A DNA stretch of 53,485 nt from Chitinophagaceae bacterium (GTDB lineage Bacteria > Bacteroidota > Bacteroidia > Chitinophagales > Chitinophagaceae), in contig JAQBNL010000094.1 of the NCBI GenBank assembly GCA_028288585.1, positions 1 through 53,485 on the forward strand. The letters run 5' to 3'. Within the stretch, counting starts at the first letter, position 1. Every line of letters begins with the position of its first letter. The notes beneath the pieces were generated by a model. It was given only the letters and a program-made list of their open reading frames with translations. It was not told the origin of the DNA and did no database searches. The position numbers and the translations under genes were made by a program. Positions 1-7,049 of the stretch are shown piece by piece.

Positions 1-75
1 AATTGAAGGAAGGAAGCCAACTTACGCAATCTGTTTAGATATGCACAGGAGCTGAAGTTACAAGGTCATGCCCCG

Positions 76-102
76 CTTGCGCCAAACCCTTGTTGTCTGC
101 AG
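76..102 (-). repeat. 27-bp intergenic repeat, copy A (attC-like inner half)
   Basis: This 27-bp stretch is identical to positions 383-409. Each copy lies a few bases to about 15 bases beyond the stop codon of a minus-strand small gene. Read on the minus strand it begins CTGCAGACAAC and continues AAGGGTTTGGCGCAAG. The position directly after a gene and the ACAAC core recall the first half of an integron attC site; the second half would lie to the left of base 1, outside the window. Nothing else is recognisable in bases 1-75. Confidence 0.6.
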
Positions 103-106
103 GTGT

Positions 107-325
107 TTATTTTTTTATGCCCTTGAATAACGCATATATTGCCATTGAATGTCCATGGCCTAAATCAAAATCATCTTTGAGCCATTTTACAATATCGCCT
201 GCTTTTACGCCAGTTTTGATTTGGTCATTTTGTAGTAAGCCTTTTTTAGTTGCTAATTTTTTAAAATCTTCAGGACTTTTTCCAGTCTTTGCTTTTATAT
301 TGTCTAAATAAGCTTGGAATGACAT
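107..325 (-). CDS. DUF4287 family small protein
   Basis: This is a 72-residue soluble protein starting with ATG at 325. The opening MSFQAYLDNIKAKTGKSPED and the later GDIVKWLKDDFDLGHGHSMA match my memory of the DUF4287 family, a small helical domain of unknown role found alone or in front of other domains in many bacteria. It has no signal peptide and no membrane segment. The gene is the first of three minus-strand small genes separated by repeated palindromic spacers, and its stop lies 5 bases from repeat copy A. That setting suggests a cassette cargo gene rather than a member of a functional operon. Function is unknown; the family call is fairly secure. Confidence 0.8.
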   Translation of the reverse strand: MSFQAYLDNIKAKTGKSPEDFKKLATKKGLLQNDQIKTGVKAGDIVKWLKDDFDLGHGHSMAIYALFKGIKK

Positions 326-365
326 AGATCTAAATTTTATTTATGTAGCATTGGCTTTTCGATTT

Positions 366-413
366 TTGAAGTGTTCGTTACACTTGCGCCAAACCCTTGT
401 TGTCTGCAGTGCC
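366..413 (-). repeat. attC-like spacer with 27-bp repeat, copy B
   Basis: The 27-bp repeat (383-409) is identical to copy A at 76-102. A hairpin with arms AAGTGT (369-374) and ACACTT (380-385) and a five-base loop lies beside it. The outer 15 bases (399-413, GTTGTCTGCAGTGCC) form an imperfect inverted repeat, 11 of 15 matching, with 1048-1062 (GGCATTGCCGGTAAC), so the gene between them is bracketed by complementary ends as an integron cassette would be. No complementary right end is visible close to the next gene start at 325, so this site may be eroded. Confidence 0.5.
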
Positions 414-423
414 TACATGAACA

Positions 424-1032
424 CTAATATATATCAGATAGAAAAGGCTTAAAGTTTTGCAATTTTGGCAAAGGCCTTATCTTAACTATTTTTCTTTTTT
501 TACTTAAAAGCTTATCGCTCTCAATTCTCTGAGAAATTTCTACCAATACACCAGTCGATAAATTAAAGTCAGTAGTGTACATATTTCCATGCCCATCGGA
601 ATTTACTTCTGTAAATCCGATCAATTCGAAATTTCCATTTTGATAACGAAATTTATGCTCATAATGCCCTCTTGTTAGTTCACAAATAATGCTAAGTGCT
701 CCTGAAGCAATTGTTATATCATTTAAACTTGTTCCATATCTAAAGCCCTCCTTTCCATCAGGAAACTGAGGTTCTATGGCTGAATCGCTTCGTACACTAA
801 GAAAATATTTTCTGTCTGCATTAGTGAGATAAATTTTAAGTCTATATGGTGAGAGGTCGTTTAGCGTGTCCTGCATTACAACTACTGAGTCAGCAATATT
901 ATCCTTGTTTAAGTCCCCTTTAACTATAAATACGACGTGGTTAAAGTTATCTTCATGGCCTTTTGTTTGACTATATGATAGCCAATGAAGTAATATTAGA
1001 AGAATAATAGCAAAATATATCTTTTTGATCAT
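424..1032 (-). CDS. hypothetical secreted protein
   Basis: The product has 202 residues from ATG at 1032. The N-terminus MIKKIYFAIILLILLHWLSY is a clear signal peptide or single membrane anchor, so the protein is probably periplasmic. The segment around residues 38-53 (KGDLNKDNIADSVVVM) resembles the Asp-rich DxNxDxxxD loop of FG-GAP/VCBS-type calcium-binding repeats, seen in Bacteroidota periplasmic proteins that follow this pattern with an LNKDG-type motif. No catalytic motif is recognised. It is the middle gene of the cassette-like array and is flanked by imperfect inverted 15-bp ends (399-413 and 1048-1062). I do not recognise a named family. Confidence 0.75.
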   Translation of the reverse strand: MIKKIYFAIILLILLHWLSYSQTKGHEDNFNHVVFIVKGDLNKDNIADSVVVMQDTLNDLSPYRLKIYLTNADRKYFLSVRSDSAIEPQFPDGKEGFRYGTSLNDITIASGALSIICELTRGHYEHKFRYQNGNFELIGFTEVNSDGHGNMYTTDFNLSTGVLVEISQRIESDKLLSKKRKIVKIRPLPKLQNFKPFLSDIY

Positions 1033-1047
1033 TGAGGTGTTTAAATT

Positions 1048-1263
1048 GGCATTGCCGGTAACGACCAGGGCTTTGCGCTGCTGGGAAAATAGTATTTCGT
1101 CAAGCCCGGCTAACCCATGATGAAAATAGAAATAAATGTTGATGATTTGTTCTTAGTCCAGCGTTGCTTGTCAAGCCCGAACAACTGTTCAGTGATGCTG
1201 TAACTGTTGAAACACGGCTTGCGTCCGCCCCAGTAGAGCAAAACCCCTTGTTAGCTGCTATAC
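1048..1263 (-). repeat. attC-like imperfect palindrome between two small genes
   Basis: On the minus strand the spacer starts at the stop codon of the upstream gene with GCAGCTAACAAGGGGTTTTG and ends GCAAAGCCCTGGTCGTTACC. The two ends fold back on each other over about 35 bases with mismatches (TTTTGCTCTACTGGG against CTTTGCGCTGCTGGG). The outer boxes GCTAAC and GTTACC have the position and polarity of the inverse core and core sites of an attC. A ten-base direct repeat GTCAAGCCCG occurs at about 1099 and 1170. At roughly 200 bases it is longer than typical attC sites, so it could be two fused sites. Confidence 0.5.
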
Positions 1264-1784
1264 TTTTCGATATCATTCAGAATGCCCTTTGCTTTTTGTG
1301 ATACTGTTCGATAATAATTGGCATCGCTTTCTATCTCGGTAAAGTGTTTTCCGACAATATCTCTTCGATTTATTGAATCATGCAATGCGCTGTCATTAAT
1401 TATGATTTTGAGTCTCTCTTTTTCAAATCCGGTTAATCTTGAAGTGTCAATCAGTAAGAGTCGTTCGATTAATATATTTCTAAAATCATCTTTATTGTAT
1501 TTTTCTCTTTCCAAAAGTTCATGTGCTGAACCAATAATATCATTTTTGTCAGATGAAGTCAACGCAATATTTATGAGTTGTTCTATTGTCGGCAAAGGAA
1601 GCCGCTTCAGCACAGGTTCACCACCGCCATGATATTCGGAGTTAAAACGAGTCAGAATCCACTCTTCATTTGAACTTTTGTCTATGTAATAGTTTGTCCA
1701 ACCATCTTCAGACGTTCTGGTCTTAATAAGTGATTGAAGTTTGAAGTCAATCTCCTCTTGATTACATATGAAGAATCGATGCAT
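1251..1784 (-). CDS. hypothetical protein, cassette-like
   Basis: This is a 177-residue soluble, highly charged protein with ATG at 1784. I see no signal peptide, membrane segment or known motif. Predicted helical stretches (residues 65-175) with regularly spaced Leu/Ile suggest an all-helical, possibly HEAT-like fold; this is inference only. The N-terminal 60 residues are richer in aromatic residues and read like a beta domain (TSEDGWTNYYIDKSSNEEW). The gene is bracketed by a perfect 14-bp inverted repeat, GTTAGCTGCTATAC at 1250-1263 (overlapping the stop codon) and its complement at 1793-1806. That is the arrangement expected of an integron gene cassette. The function is unrecognised. Confidence 0.7.
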   Translation of the reverse strand: MHRFFICNQEEIDFKLQSLIKTRTSEDGWTNYYIDKSSNEEWILTRFNSEYHGGGEPVLKRLPLPTIEQLINIALTSSDKNDIIGSAHELLEREKYNKDDFRNILIERLLLIDTSRLTGFEKERLKIIINDSALHDSINRRDIVGKHFTEIESDANYYRTVSQKAKGILNDIEKYSS

Positions 1785-1792
1785 CTTGAATA

Positions 1793-1806
1793 GTATAGCA
1801 GCTAAC
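1793..1806 (-). repeat. right arm of 14-bp inverted repeat (core-site-like)
   Basis: Read on the minus strand this is GTTAGCTGCTATAC, eight bases before the ATG at 1784. Its exact complement closes the same gene at 1250-1263. The GTTAGC box just before a start codon matches where the core site of the preceding cassette's attC would sit. This appears to be the upstream edge of the array, since no comparable element is seen to its right. Confidence 0.55.
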
Positions 1807-1858
1807 TCATAAATATACGCACTTCCTTGTTGCGAAAAGTATTAGCTTTCAAATAAAA

Positions 1859-2095
1859 ATGCAGCAAATCATAAACTTAAAATACGTAAATGAGAAATTA
1901 AACGTTGGCATGGTGTCATGGAGACAAGTGTACCTTTTATCTCCCACCTTAGTTCAGTTATTTGCAGAAGTTGATAAAGGCAGGCTGGTTTATAGAGCCA
2001 AAGGTTCTAATAAAAGATTTGGCTATCTCCAAATTAAAAACGGACTTACTAAAACCAAAATGAAAATTATTGAAACGCTGCCATCCTGGATCTAA
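1859..2095 (+). CDS. small hypothetical protein
   Basis: This open frame encodes 78 residues, is basic, and has no signal peptide or membrane segment. The middle part (SPTLVQLFAEVDKGRLVYRA, residues 28-47) looks like a real folded-protein sequence rather than antisense noise, and no other frame is coding here. Codon use resembles its neighbours. I see no strong ribosome-binding site, which is common in Bacteroidota. It sits between the cassette-like array and a convergently oriented helicase gene. No family is recognised; it could be another orphan cassette gene in reverse orientation. Confidence 0.45.
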   Translation: MQQIINLKYVNEKLNVGMVSWRQVYLLSPTLVQLFAEVDKGRLVYRAKGSNKRFGYLQIKNGLTKTKMKIIETLPSWI

Positions 2096-2134
2096 CAATA
2101 TAAAGTAGTATATAAATAATATGTGCAGGCACTG

Positions 2135-3847
2135 CTAATACCTCTTCTCCCTCACTGGAATTCTCTTTCTTCCACCACCTTCATCATTAGGACGTTTAAA
2201 CCCGCCATCAGCTTCATTCATACGGATAAGACGGTTATTGTGTTTTTTGCCATCCATTGCTTTTATCATTTTGCCTGCAGCGCTTTTATCTATCTCTATC
2301 CATGCATTCATTTCACGCAGATCTATTTTGCCAAGTGCATCCTTTGACAGGTTGCTCTCATCTAAAATGAATTGTAAAAAACTTGCTTTATAAAAACCAT
2401 CCTTGGTGCCAAGGTTTATAAATAATCTTGCATAACCGCTATCCCTGTTGAAAGAACCTCTCTCTCTTCTGCCGCCCATATCACGGTTGTTATTATCAGG
2501 TCTCCTGTCCCTGAAGTCACCCCGTGCATTCAGGTCTTCCGCATTTTGATAATATTTTAAAAAGTGATTGAACTCTAATGCAGAAACTCTTTTTAAAACT
2601 TCTTCCTTGCTTACATCTTCAAATTTTTTCAACAGGTCAGGCATGTAAGTTTCATAATCGCCATGAGAAATATCTGCCTGCATTAATTTATCCATGAAAT
2701 GGAAAAACTGTTTGCGGCAAACATCTTTACCCGTAGGAATATCCAGCTTATGAAATTGTGCATTGGTCATTCTTTCCAACTGTTTTATTTTATAAGATTC
2801 CCGGCTATGGCAAATGGAAATACATATTCCGCTTTTACCTGCACGTGCTGTACGGCCGCTGCGGTGAGTATATACTTCCATATCATCAGGCAATTCATAA
2901 TTAATAACATGTGTTATCCCTTCCACATCGATACCTCTTGCAGCAACATCTGTAGCAATTAATAGCTGTATACTTTTTTGGCGGAAACGTCCCATTACTT
3001 TATCACGCTGCTGTTGTGTAAGGTCGCCATGCAATGCTTCAATATCATAACCTTCTTTATTCAACCGCTCTGTTATTTCCTGTGCATCGGCTTTTGTTCT
3101 TGTGAAAATTATTCCATACATGCCGGGATTAAAATCAACCAAACGTTTTAAAGTTTCGTAACGTGATTGTGCCGGGGTAATAAAATACTGGTGGTCGATA
3201 TTTACATTGGCCGTATTTTTTTTGCCTACTGTAACCTCCTGCGGATCACGCATAAAATTTTTAGAGATGGCTCTCACTTCCGGTGGCATGGTTGCACTGA
3301 ACATCCATGTGCTTTCACGCTTGATAGTGTTCTTCAAAACAAAATCGATATCCTCTCTGAAACCCATGTTCAGCATTTCATCTGCTTCGTCTAACACAAC
3401 ATATTTTACTTTTTCAAGATCGATCGCTTTTCTTTCGATCATATCGATCAACCTGCCCGGAGTTGCCACAACAATATGCACTCCTTTTTTCAATGCCCGT
3501 ATCTGCATTACAATTGAAGCACCACCATACACAGGTTCTGCAACAGCGCTTTTCAAATATTTTTTATAATCCTGCAGGTCGTTGCATATCTGTAAACACA
3601 ATTCTCTTGTGGGGCAAATTATTAATGCCTGCGGATGCTTTTGTGTAACATCAATTAATTGCAGCAAAGGCATGCCGAATGCTGCGGTTTTACCTGTGCC
3701 CGTTTGTGCCAGTCCTACAAAATCAGTAGTGCCGGATATTAAAATGGGAATTGCTTTTTGTTGTATGGGAGTTGGAGCTTCAAATCCAAGATCAGCGATT
3801 GCCTTTACCAATTCCTCTTTTAAACCTAATTCTTCAAATAAATTCAT
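2135..3847 (-). CDS. DEAD-box RNA helicase with DbpA-type RNA-binding tail (DeaD/CsdA-like)
   Basis: This 570-residue protein carries the full DEAD-box set. The Q motif lies near residues 22-35, Walker A AQTGTGKT at 47-54, DEAD at 153-156 and SAT at 184-186, with HRSGRTARAG in the second RecA-like lobe near 325. An Arg/Asp/Asn-rich linker (about 430-465) leads to a DbpA-type RNA-binding domain (about 470-545) and a Gly/Arg/Lys-rich tail. This is the arrangement of cold-shock and ribosome-assembly helicases of the DeaD/CsdA group. It should unwind structured rRNA or mRNA in the cytoplasm using ATP. A perfect TAnnTTTG box at 3874-3881 lies 27 bases upstream of the ATG. Which DEAD paralogue it corresponds to cannot be decided by eye. 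Confidence 0.93.
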   Translation of the reverse strand: MNLFEELGLKEELVKAIADLGFEAPTPIQQKAIPILISGTTDFVGLAQTGTGKTAAFGMPLLQLIDVTQKHPQALIICPTRELCLQICNDLQDYKKYLKSAVAEPVYGGASIVMQIRALKKGVHIVVATPGRLIDMIERKAIDLEKVKYVVLDEADEMLNMGFREDIDFVLKNTIKRESTWMFSATMPPEVRAISKNFMRDPQEVTVGKKNTANVNIDHQYFITPAQSRYETLKRLVDFNPGMYGIIFTRTKADAQEITERLNKEGYDIEALHGDLTQQQRDKVMGRFRQKSIQLLIATDVAARGIDVEGITHVINYELPDDMEVYTHRSGRTARAGKSGICISICHSRESYKIKQLERMTNAQFHKLDIPTGKDVCRKQFFHFMDKLMQADISHGDYETYMPDLLKKFEDVSKEEVLKRVSALEFNHFLKYYQNAEDLNARGDFRDRRPDNNNRDMGGRRERGSFNRDSGYARLFINLGTKDGFYKASFLQFILDESNLSKDALGKIDLREMNAWIEIDKSAAGKMIKAMDGKKHNNRLIRMNEADGGFKRPNDEGGGRKRIPVREKRY

Positions 3848-3873
3848 GTAATTCTTTTAATTTTTATCAGGCG

Positions 3874-3881
3874 CAAAGGTA
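3874..3881 (-). promoter_or_regulatory. -7 box TACCTTTG upstream of the DEAD-box helicase
   Basis: The minus strand reads TACCTTTG, an exact match to the Bacteroidota -7 consensus TAnnTTTG, 27 bases before the ATG at 3847. No convincing -33 TTG element is seen at the right spacing. Confidence 0.5.
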
Positions 3882-4028
3882 AGCTTTTGCACCGAGGGAT
3901 ACGCATCTCCGGCTAAAACAATTCAGCTAAACCTGTTGTATAGAGGTTGGGTTAACAAAAAATTACAACTATAATTTTGGTTTTTGGCACATATATTGAA
4001 AATTTTACATCAAACTAAATTCGTTTTT

Positions 4029-4610
4029 ATGAAAACAAAACTTTTTCTGTTGGCGTTTACACTATTTATTTGTTCAGTTTCTTTTTCGCAGGGCCTTGCT
4101 TTTGGAATTAAAGGAGGTGCAAGCATTAACAAACTCACGGGTAAATCTTTTGACGAACAATTTTCATTTGGATATCATGCAGGTGTTTTTGCAACAATTA
4201 GTATGGGTAAAAAATTTGCATTTCAGCCTGAAGTGTTATTTAACCAGGTAAACACTGATACTGCTTCTAATTTTAGTGCTGTTTCGCCAAATTTTAACCG
4301 GGTAAAAAATATACAGTTAAAGTATTTGAGCATTCCACTTCTTCTTAATTATAATCTCAGTAAGATTTTTGCATTGCAGGCAGGTCCGCAGTTTGGGATT
4401 TTAATAGATCAGAATAAAGACCTGGTGCAAAATGGCGGAGATGCATTTAAGAGCGGAGATCTTTCATTGCTTGGCGGTGTGCAATTAAAGCTTTTGAAAT
4501 TTCGTGTTTACGGACGATATGCTATTGGCCTTAGTGATATAAGCGATGTTGCTAATTCAGGCAAATGGAAGAGCCAAAGTATACAGTTAGGGGTTGGTGT
4601 TGCATTATAA
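4029..4610 (+). CDS. outer-membrane beta-barrel (porin family) protein
   Basis: I choose ATG 4029 over the upstream in-frame ATG 3984 because it begins a clean signal peptide, MKTKLFLLAFTLFICSVSFS, followed by mature GLAFGIKGGASINKLTG. The roughly 193-residue product has alternating hydrophobic strands and ends in an aromatic/hydrophobic strand (SIQLGVGVAL), typical of the outer-membrane beta-barrel (OMP_b-brl_2, PorT-like) proteins common in Bacteroidota. It is probably a small eight-strand outer-membrane protein with no assignable substrate. It converges on the TsaC-like gene, with the two stop codons directly adjacent. A near-consensus TAAATTCG lies at 4016-4023. Confidence 0.85.
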   Translation: MKTKLFLLAFTLFICSVSFSQGLAFGIKGGASINKLTGKSFDEQFSFGYHAGVFATISMGKKFAFQPEVLFNQVNTDTASNFSAVSPNFNRVKNIQLKYLSIPLLLNYNLSKIFALQAGPQFGILIDQNKDLVQNGGDAFKSGDLSLLGGVQLKLLKFRVYGRYAIGLSDISDVANSGKWKSQSIQLGVGVAL

Positions 4611-5180
4611 TTAACGGAGTATCTCGATCTTTCCTGCGGTATTTAATTTGATAATAGAAGAAGGCTGGGAAGACATAATATCATTCTGACGGTGTTGAAC
4701 AATATGATCAACACCGTTTTTTATTTCCGGTTGTATCCCGTTAAAATTTTTAGGGAAAGGTTTGCCGCTTATGTTAGCCGATGTTGATACGATTGGTTTT
4801 TTAAATTGAGCGATAAGCGCTTTACAAAAATTATCCTTTACAATTCTTATTGCTATAGTTCCATCACTGCTGATTAAATTTTGTGCAATATTTTTTGCAT
4901 GCTCATAAATAACAGTTGTTGGTATATGTGTTGAAGATAAGTATTCAAATATTTTCCTGTCAGGGTTTTCTGCAAACCCATAAACATCTTTTTCTTCAGC
5001 CACTAATATTATCATTGATTTTTTGTCATTCCTCTTCTTAAGTGCATAAATTTTTTCTACAGCTTTTTCATTGGTGGCATCACAGCCAATACCCCAGATG
5101 GTATCGGTGGGGTAGAGAATTAACCCGCCTGCCTCTAAAACCCTGCAACATTCATTAATATCATTTTCAAAATCATTCAT
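4611..5180 (-). CDS. L-threonylcarbamoyladenylate synthase (TsaC/Sua5/YciO family)
   Basis: The enzyme makes threonylcarbamoyl-AMP from threonine, bicarbonate and ATP, the donor for t6A37 in tRNAs that read ANN codons. YPTDTIWGIGCDATN near the N-terminus, KKRNDKK, and IVSTSANISGKP in the second half are the YrdC-domain signatures. At 189 residues it is a TsaC-length protein without the Sua5 C-terminal domain. I start at ATG 5180 because the longer frame to 5267 reads into the glycosyltransferase coding region and lacks family similarity. The start overlaps the upstream glycosyltransferase stop by 8 bases (ATGAATGA), implying translational coupling. A YciO-type paralogue with different function cannot be excluded. 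Confidence 0.9.
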   Translation of the reverse strand: MNDFENDINECCRVLEAGGLILYPTDTIWGIGCDATNEKAVEKIYALKKRNDKKSMIILVAEEKDVYGFAENPDRKIFEYLSSTHIPTTVIYEHAKNIAQNLISSDGTIAIRIVKDNFCKALIAQFKKPIVSTSANISGKPFPKNFNGIQPEIKNGVDHIVQHRQNDIMSSQPSSIIKLNTAGKIEILR

Positions 5181-6171
5181 GTAAAGCGGGAATAGAGTTG
5201 AGTAATTGTTCTGTCTCAATTGTGAGGGCACATTTAAAATGCCCCAACGGACATTCTCTCCTGCCATGTAACGTACATGGTTTGCAGCTTAATGGCACTT
5301 TGGTTTCTGTAATAAAAGAAGTATCTGATAACGGGCCAAATCCAAATCCCGGTATAGTTGAGCAAAAGATGGCTGTAACAGGAGCGTTCATTGCTGAAGC
5401 AAAGTGCAACGGCGCAGAGTCATTCACATAATTCATAACTGCATTTTTCATTAATGCAGCAGACTGTAAAAAACTTAATTTGCCTGAAAGCACTTCTGTG
5501 TTTTTATTGGCAGATGATAATCTGATGGTTTCACAAAGGGCTACGTCTTCTTTTCCTCCTAATAAAAATATTTTATACGCAACAGGAATTGCATTTATCA
5601 AGCTGGTCCATTTTTCGGCCGGATATTGTTTGGTAAACCATACGCTGGATGGCGCAATACAAATGTATGGCTGACTTGTATATGCCTGCATCGATACGAA
5701 ATCGTTTTCAGTTGGATATAGTTTCGGTTTGGCAAAAGCATTATCTGTAAAATCTTTTACCAGGTCATGGTTTCTTTCCACTTCATGCCTGCCTTCAAGC
5801 ATTGAATGTTTTATCTTTTTTGAAAATAAAAAGCTGAATGGATTTTTATCAAACCCTATTTTTTCTTCTGCATTTGAAAAGGCAGTTAAAAATCCTGTGC
5901 TTGCAAAACGCTGCAGGTTTATCACTTTATCATATTTATTAGCTCTTATCTTTTTAAGCATCTTAAAAAGATTGCTCCATTTATTTTTCTTTTTCTCCCA
6001 TATCAATACTTCGTTCAAATAAGGATGGTTTGCCAGTAATCCCTCATTGCCTTTTCTCAATAGAAAATCTATATGTGCATGGGGATAGGCCTGGTGCACC
6101 TTTTCTACTATGCCTGTAGCCAAAACTACGTCGCCAATAAAAGCCGTTTGAATAATAAGAAATTTTTGCAT
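5173..6171 (-). CDS. glycosyltransferase family 9 (heptosyltransferase-like)
   Basis: This is a roughly 332-residue GT-B protein of the ADP-heptose:LPS heptosyltransferase family. MQKFLIIQTAFIGDVVLATG is the characteristic N-terminal strand-loop. ICIAPSSVWFTKQYPAEKW and YVNDSAPLHFASAMNAPVTA carry the C-terminal nucleotide-sugar signature, and CTLHGRRECPLGHFKC is a typical Cys-rich end segment. It would transfer a heptose or similar sugar to a lipopolysaccharide core at the inner face of the inner membrane. ATG 6171 is chosen over the upstream TTG 6183 because a TAACTTTG promoter box ends only ten bases away. It is cotranscribed with the TsaC-like gene. The sugar specificity is not predictable. 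Confidence 0.9.
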   Translation of the reverse strand: MQKFLIIQTAFIGDVVLATGIVEKVHQAYPHAHIDFLLRKGNEGLLANHPYLNEVLIWEKKKNKWSNLFKMLKKIRANKYDKVINLQRFASTGFLTAFSNAEEKIGFDKNPFSFLFSKKIKHSMLEGRHEVERNHDLVKDFTDNAFAKPKLYPTENDFVSMQAYTSQPYICIAPSSVWFTKQYPAEKWTSLINAIPVAYKIFLLGGKEDVALCETIRLSSANKNTEVLSGKLSFLQSAALMKNAVMNYVNDSAPLHFASAMNAPVTAIFCSTIPGFGFGPLSDTSFITETKVPLSCKPCTLHGRRECPLGHFKCALTIETEQLLNSIPALHE

Positions 6172-6180
6172 CACAAATTT

Positions 6181-6188
6181 CAAAGTTA
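6181..6188 (-). promoter_or_regulatory. -7 box TAACTTTG for the glycosyltransferase/TsaC operon
   Basis: The minus strand reads TAACTTTG, matching TAnnTTTG, nine bases ahead of the chosen ATG at 6171. Transcription starting about five bases downstream would give an almost leaderless message. A divergent box for dapD lies at 6207-6214. Confidence 0.5.
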
Positions 6189-6206
6189 TGTTTATCAGGT
6201 TAATAT

Positions 6207-6214
6207 TAAGTTTG
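6207..6214 (+). promoter_or_regulatory. -7 box TAAGTTTG for dapD
   Basis: TAAGTTTG matches TAnnTTTG and lies 18 bases before the dapD ATG at 6232, back to back with the box at 6181-6188. The two divergent promoters share about 26 bases, so a regulator bound here could affect both. Confidence 0.55.
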
Positions 6215-6231
6215 CAAAAAATATAAAGTAA

Positions 6232-7044
6232 ATGGATCTGAAAAAAATGGTTGAAGAAGCATGGGGTAACCGTGAGCTTTTAAAGCAATTAGAATATTCT
6301 GATGCTGTAAAAAATGTAATCGAAGAAGTTGATAATGGAAGATTGCGGACTGCCGAGCCAATAGGCAGCAGCTGGCAGGTTAATGAATGGGTTAAGCAGG
6401 CTATACTTATGTATTTTGGTATTCAGCAAATGGAAACTTATACGCTGCCACCATTTGAGTTTTATGATAAGATGAGATTGAAAAAAGATTATGCCTTACT
6501 GGGAGTAAGGGCTGTTCCTCATGCAGTGGCAAGATATGGTGCCTACCTCGCAAGAAATGTGGTGCTTATGCCAAGCTACGTAAATATCGGCGCTTATGTA
6601 GATGAAGGTACAATGGTGGATACATGGGCAACTGTGGGCAGTTGTGCGCAAATTGGTAAACACGTACACCTTAGTGGTGGCGTAGGTATTGGCGGGGTGC
6701 TGGAGCCTTTGCAGGCCAGCCCCGTGATAATTGAAGATGGTTGTTTTATTGGTAGCCGTTGTATTGTTGTAGAAGGCGTACGGGTGGAAAAAGAAGCAGT
6801 GCTTGGTGCCAATGTTGTATTAACGCAATCAACAAAAATTATTGATGTAAGCGGTAGTGAGCCTGTTGAAATGAAAGGCATTGTTCCTGCAAGAAGCGTT
6901 GTGATACCGGGAACTTATGTAAAGAAATTTCCTGCAGGGGAATATGGCGTAAGCTGTGCATTAATAATTGGTAAACGCAAAGAAAGCACTGATAAAAAAA
7001 CCAGCCTGAATGATGCATTAAGAGATTTTAATGTGAGTGCATAA
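6232..7044 (+). CDS. dapD: 2,3,4,5-tetrahydropyridine-2,6-dicarboxylate N-succinyltransferase
   Basis: This 270-residue enzyme converts tetrahydrodipicolinate and succinyl-CoA to N-succinyl-2-amino-6-oxopimelate in the succinylase branch of lysine and diaminopimelate synthesis. The N-terminal helical domain (to about residue 95) includes DVGRLRTAEP-like EVDNGRLRTAEP. It is followed by a left-handed beta-helix with hexapeptide repeats (VLMPSYVNIGAYVDEGTMVD, GVGIGGVLEPLQASPVIIED). The length equals the usual 270-275 residues and no motif is missing. It works as a cytoplasmic trimer. The EamA transporter gene starts six bases after its stop, suggesting cotranscription. Confidence 0.96.
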   Translation: MDLKKMVEEAWGNRELLKQLEYSDAVKNVIEEVDNGRLRTAEPIGSSWQVNEWVKQAILMYFGIQQMETYTLPPFEFYDKMRLKKDYALLGVRAVPHAVARYGAYLARNVVLMPSYVNIGAYVDEGTMVDTWATVGSCAQIGKHVHLSGGVGIGGVLEPLQASPVIIEDGCFIGSRCIVVEGVRVEKEAVLGANVVLTQSTKIIDVSGSEPVEMKGIVPARSVVIPGTYVKKFPAGEYGVSCALIIGKRKESTDKKTSLNDALRDFNVSA

Positions 7045-7049
7045 CAACG

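Noticed and set aside
1318-1632. Plus-strand frame opposite the third small gene
   Set aside because: It lies antisense to the gene at 1251-1784, is Ser-rich and has no recognisable features.
5181-5267. N-terminal extension of the TsaC-like protein to 5267
   Set aside because: The extra residues overlap the conserved C-terminus of the glycosyltransferase and do not belong to the YrdC domain.
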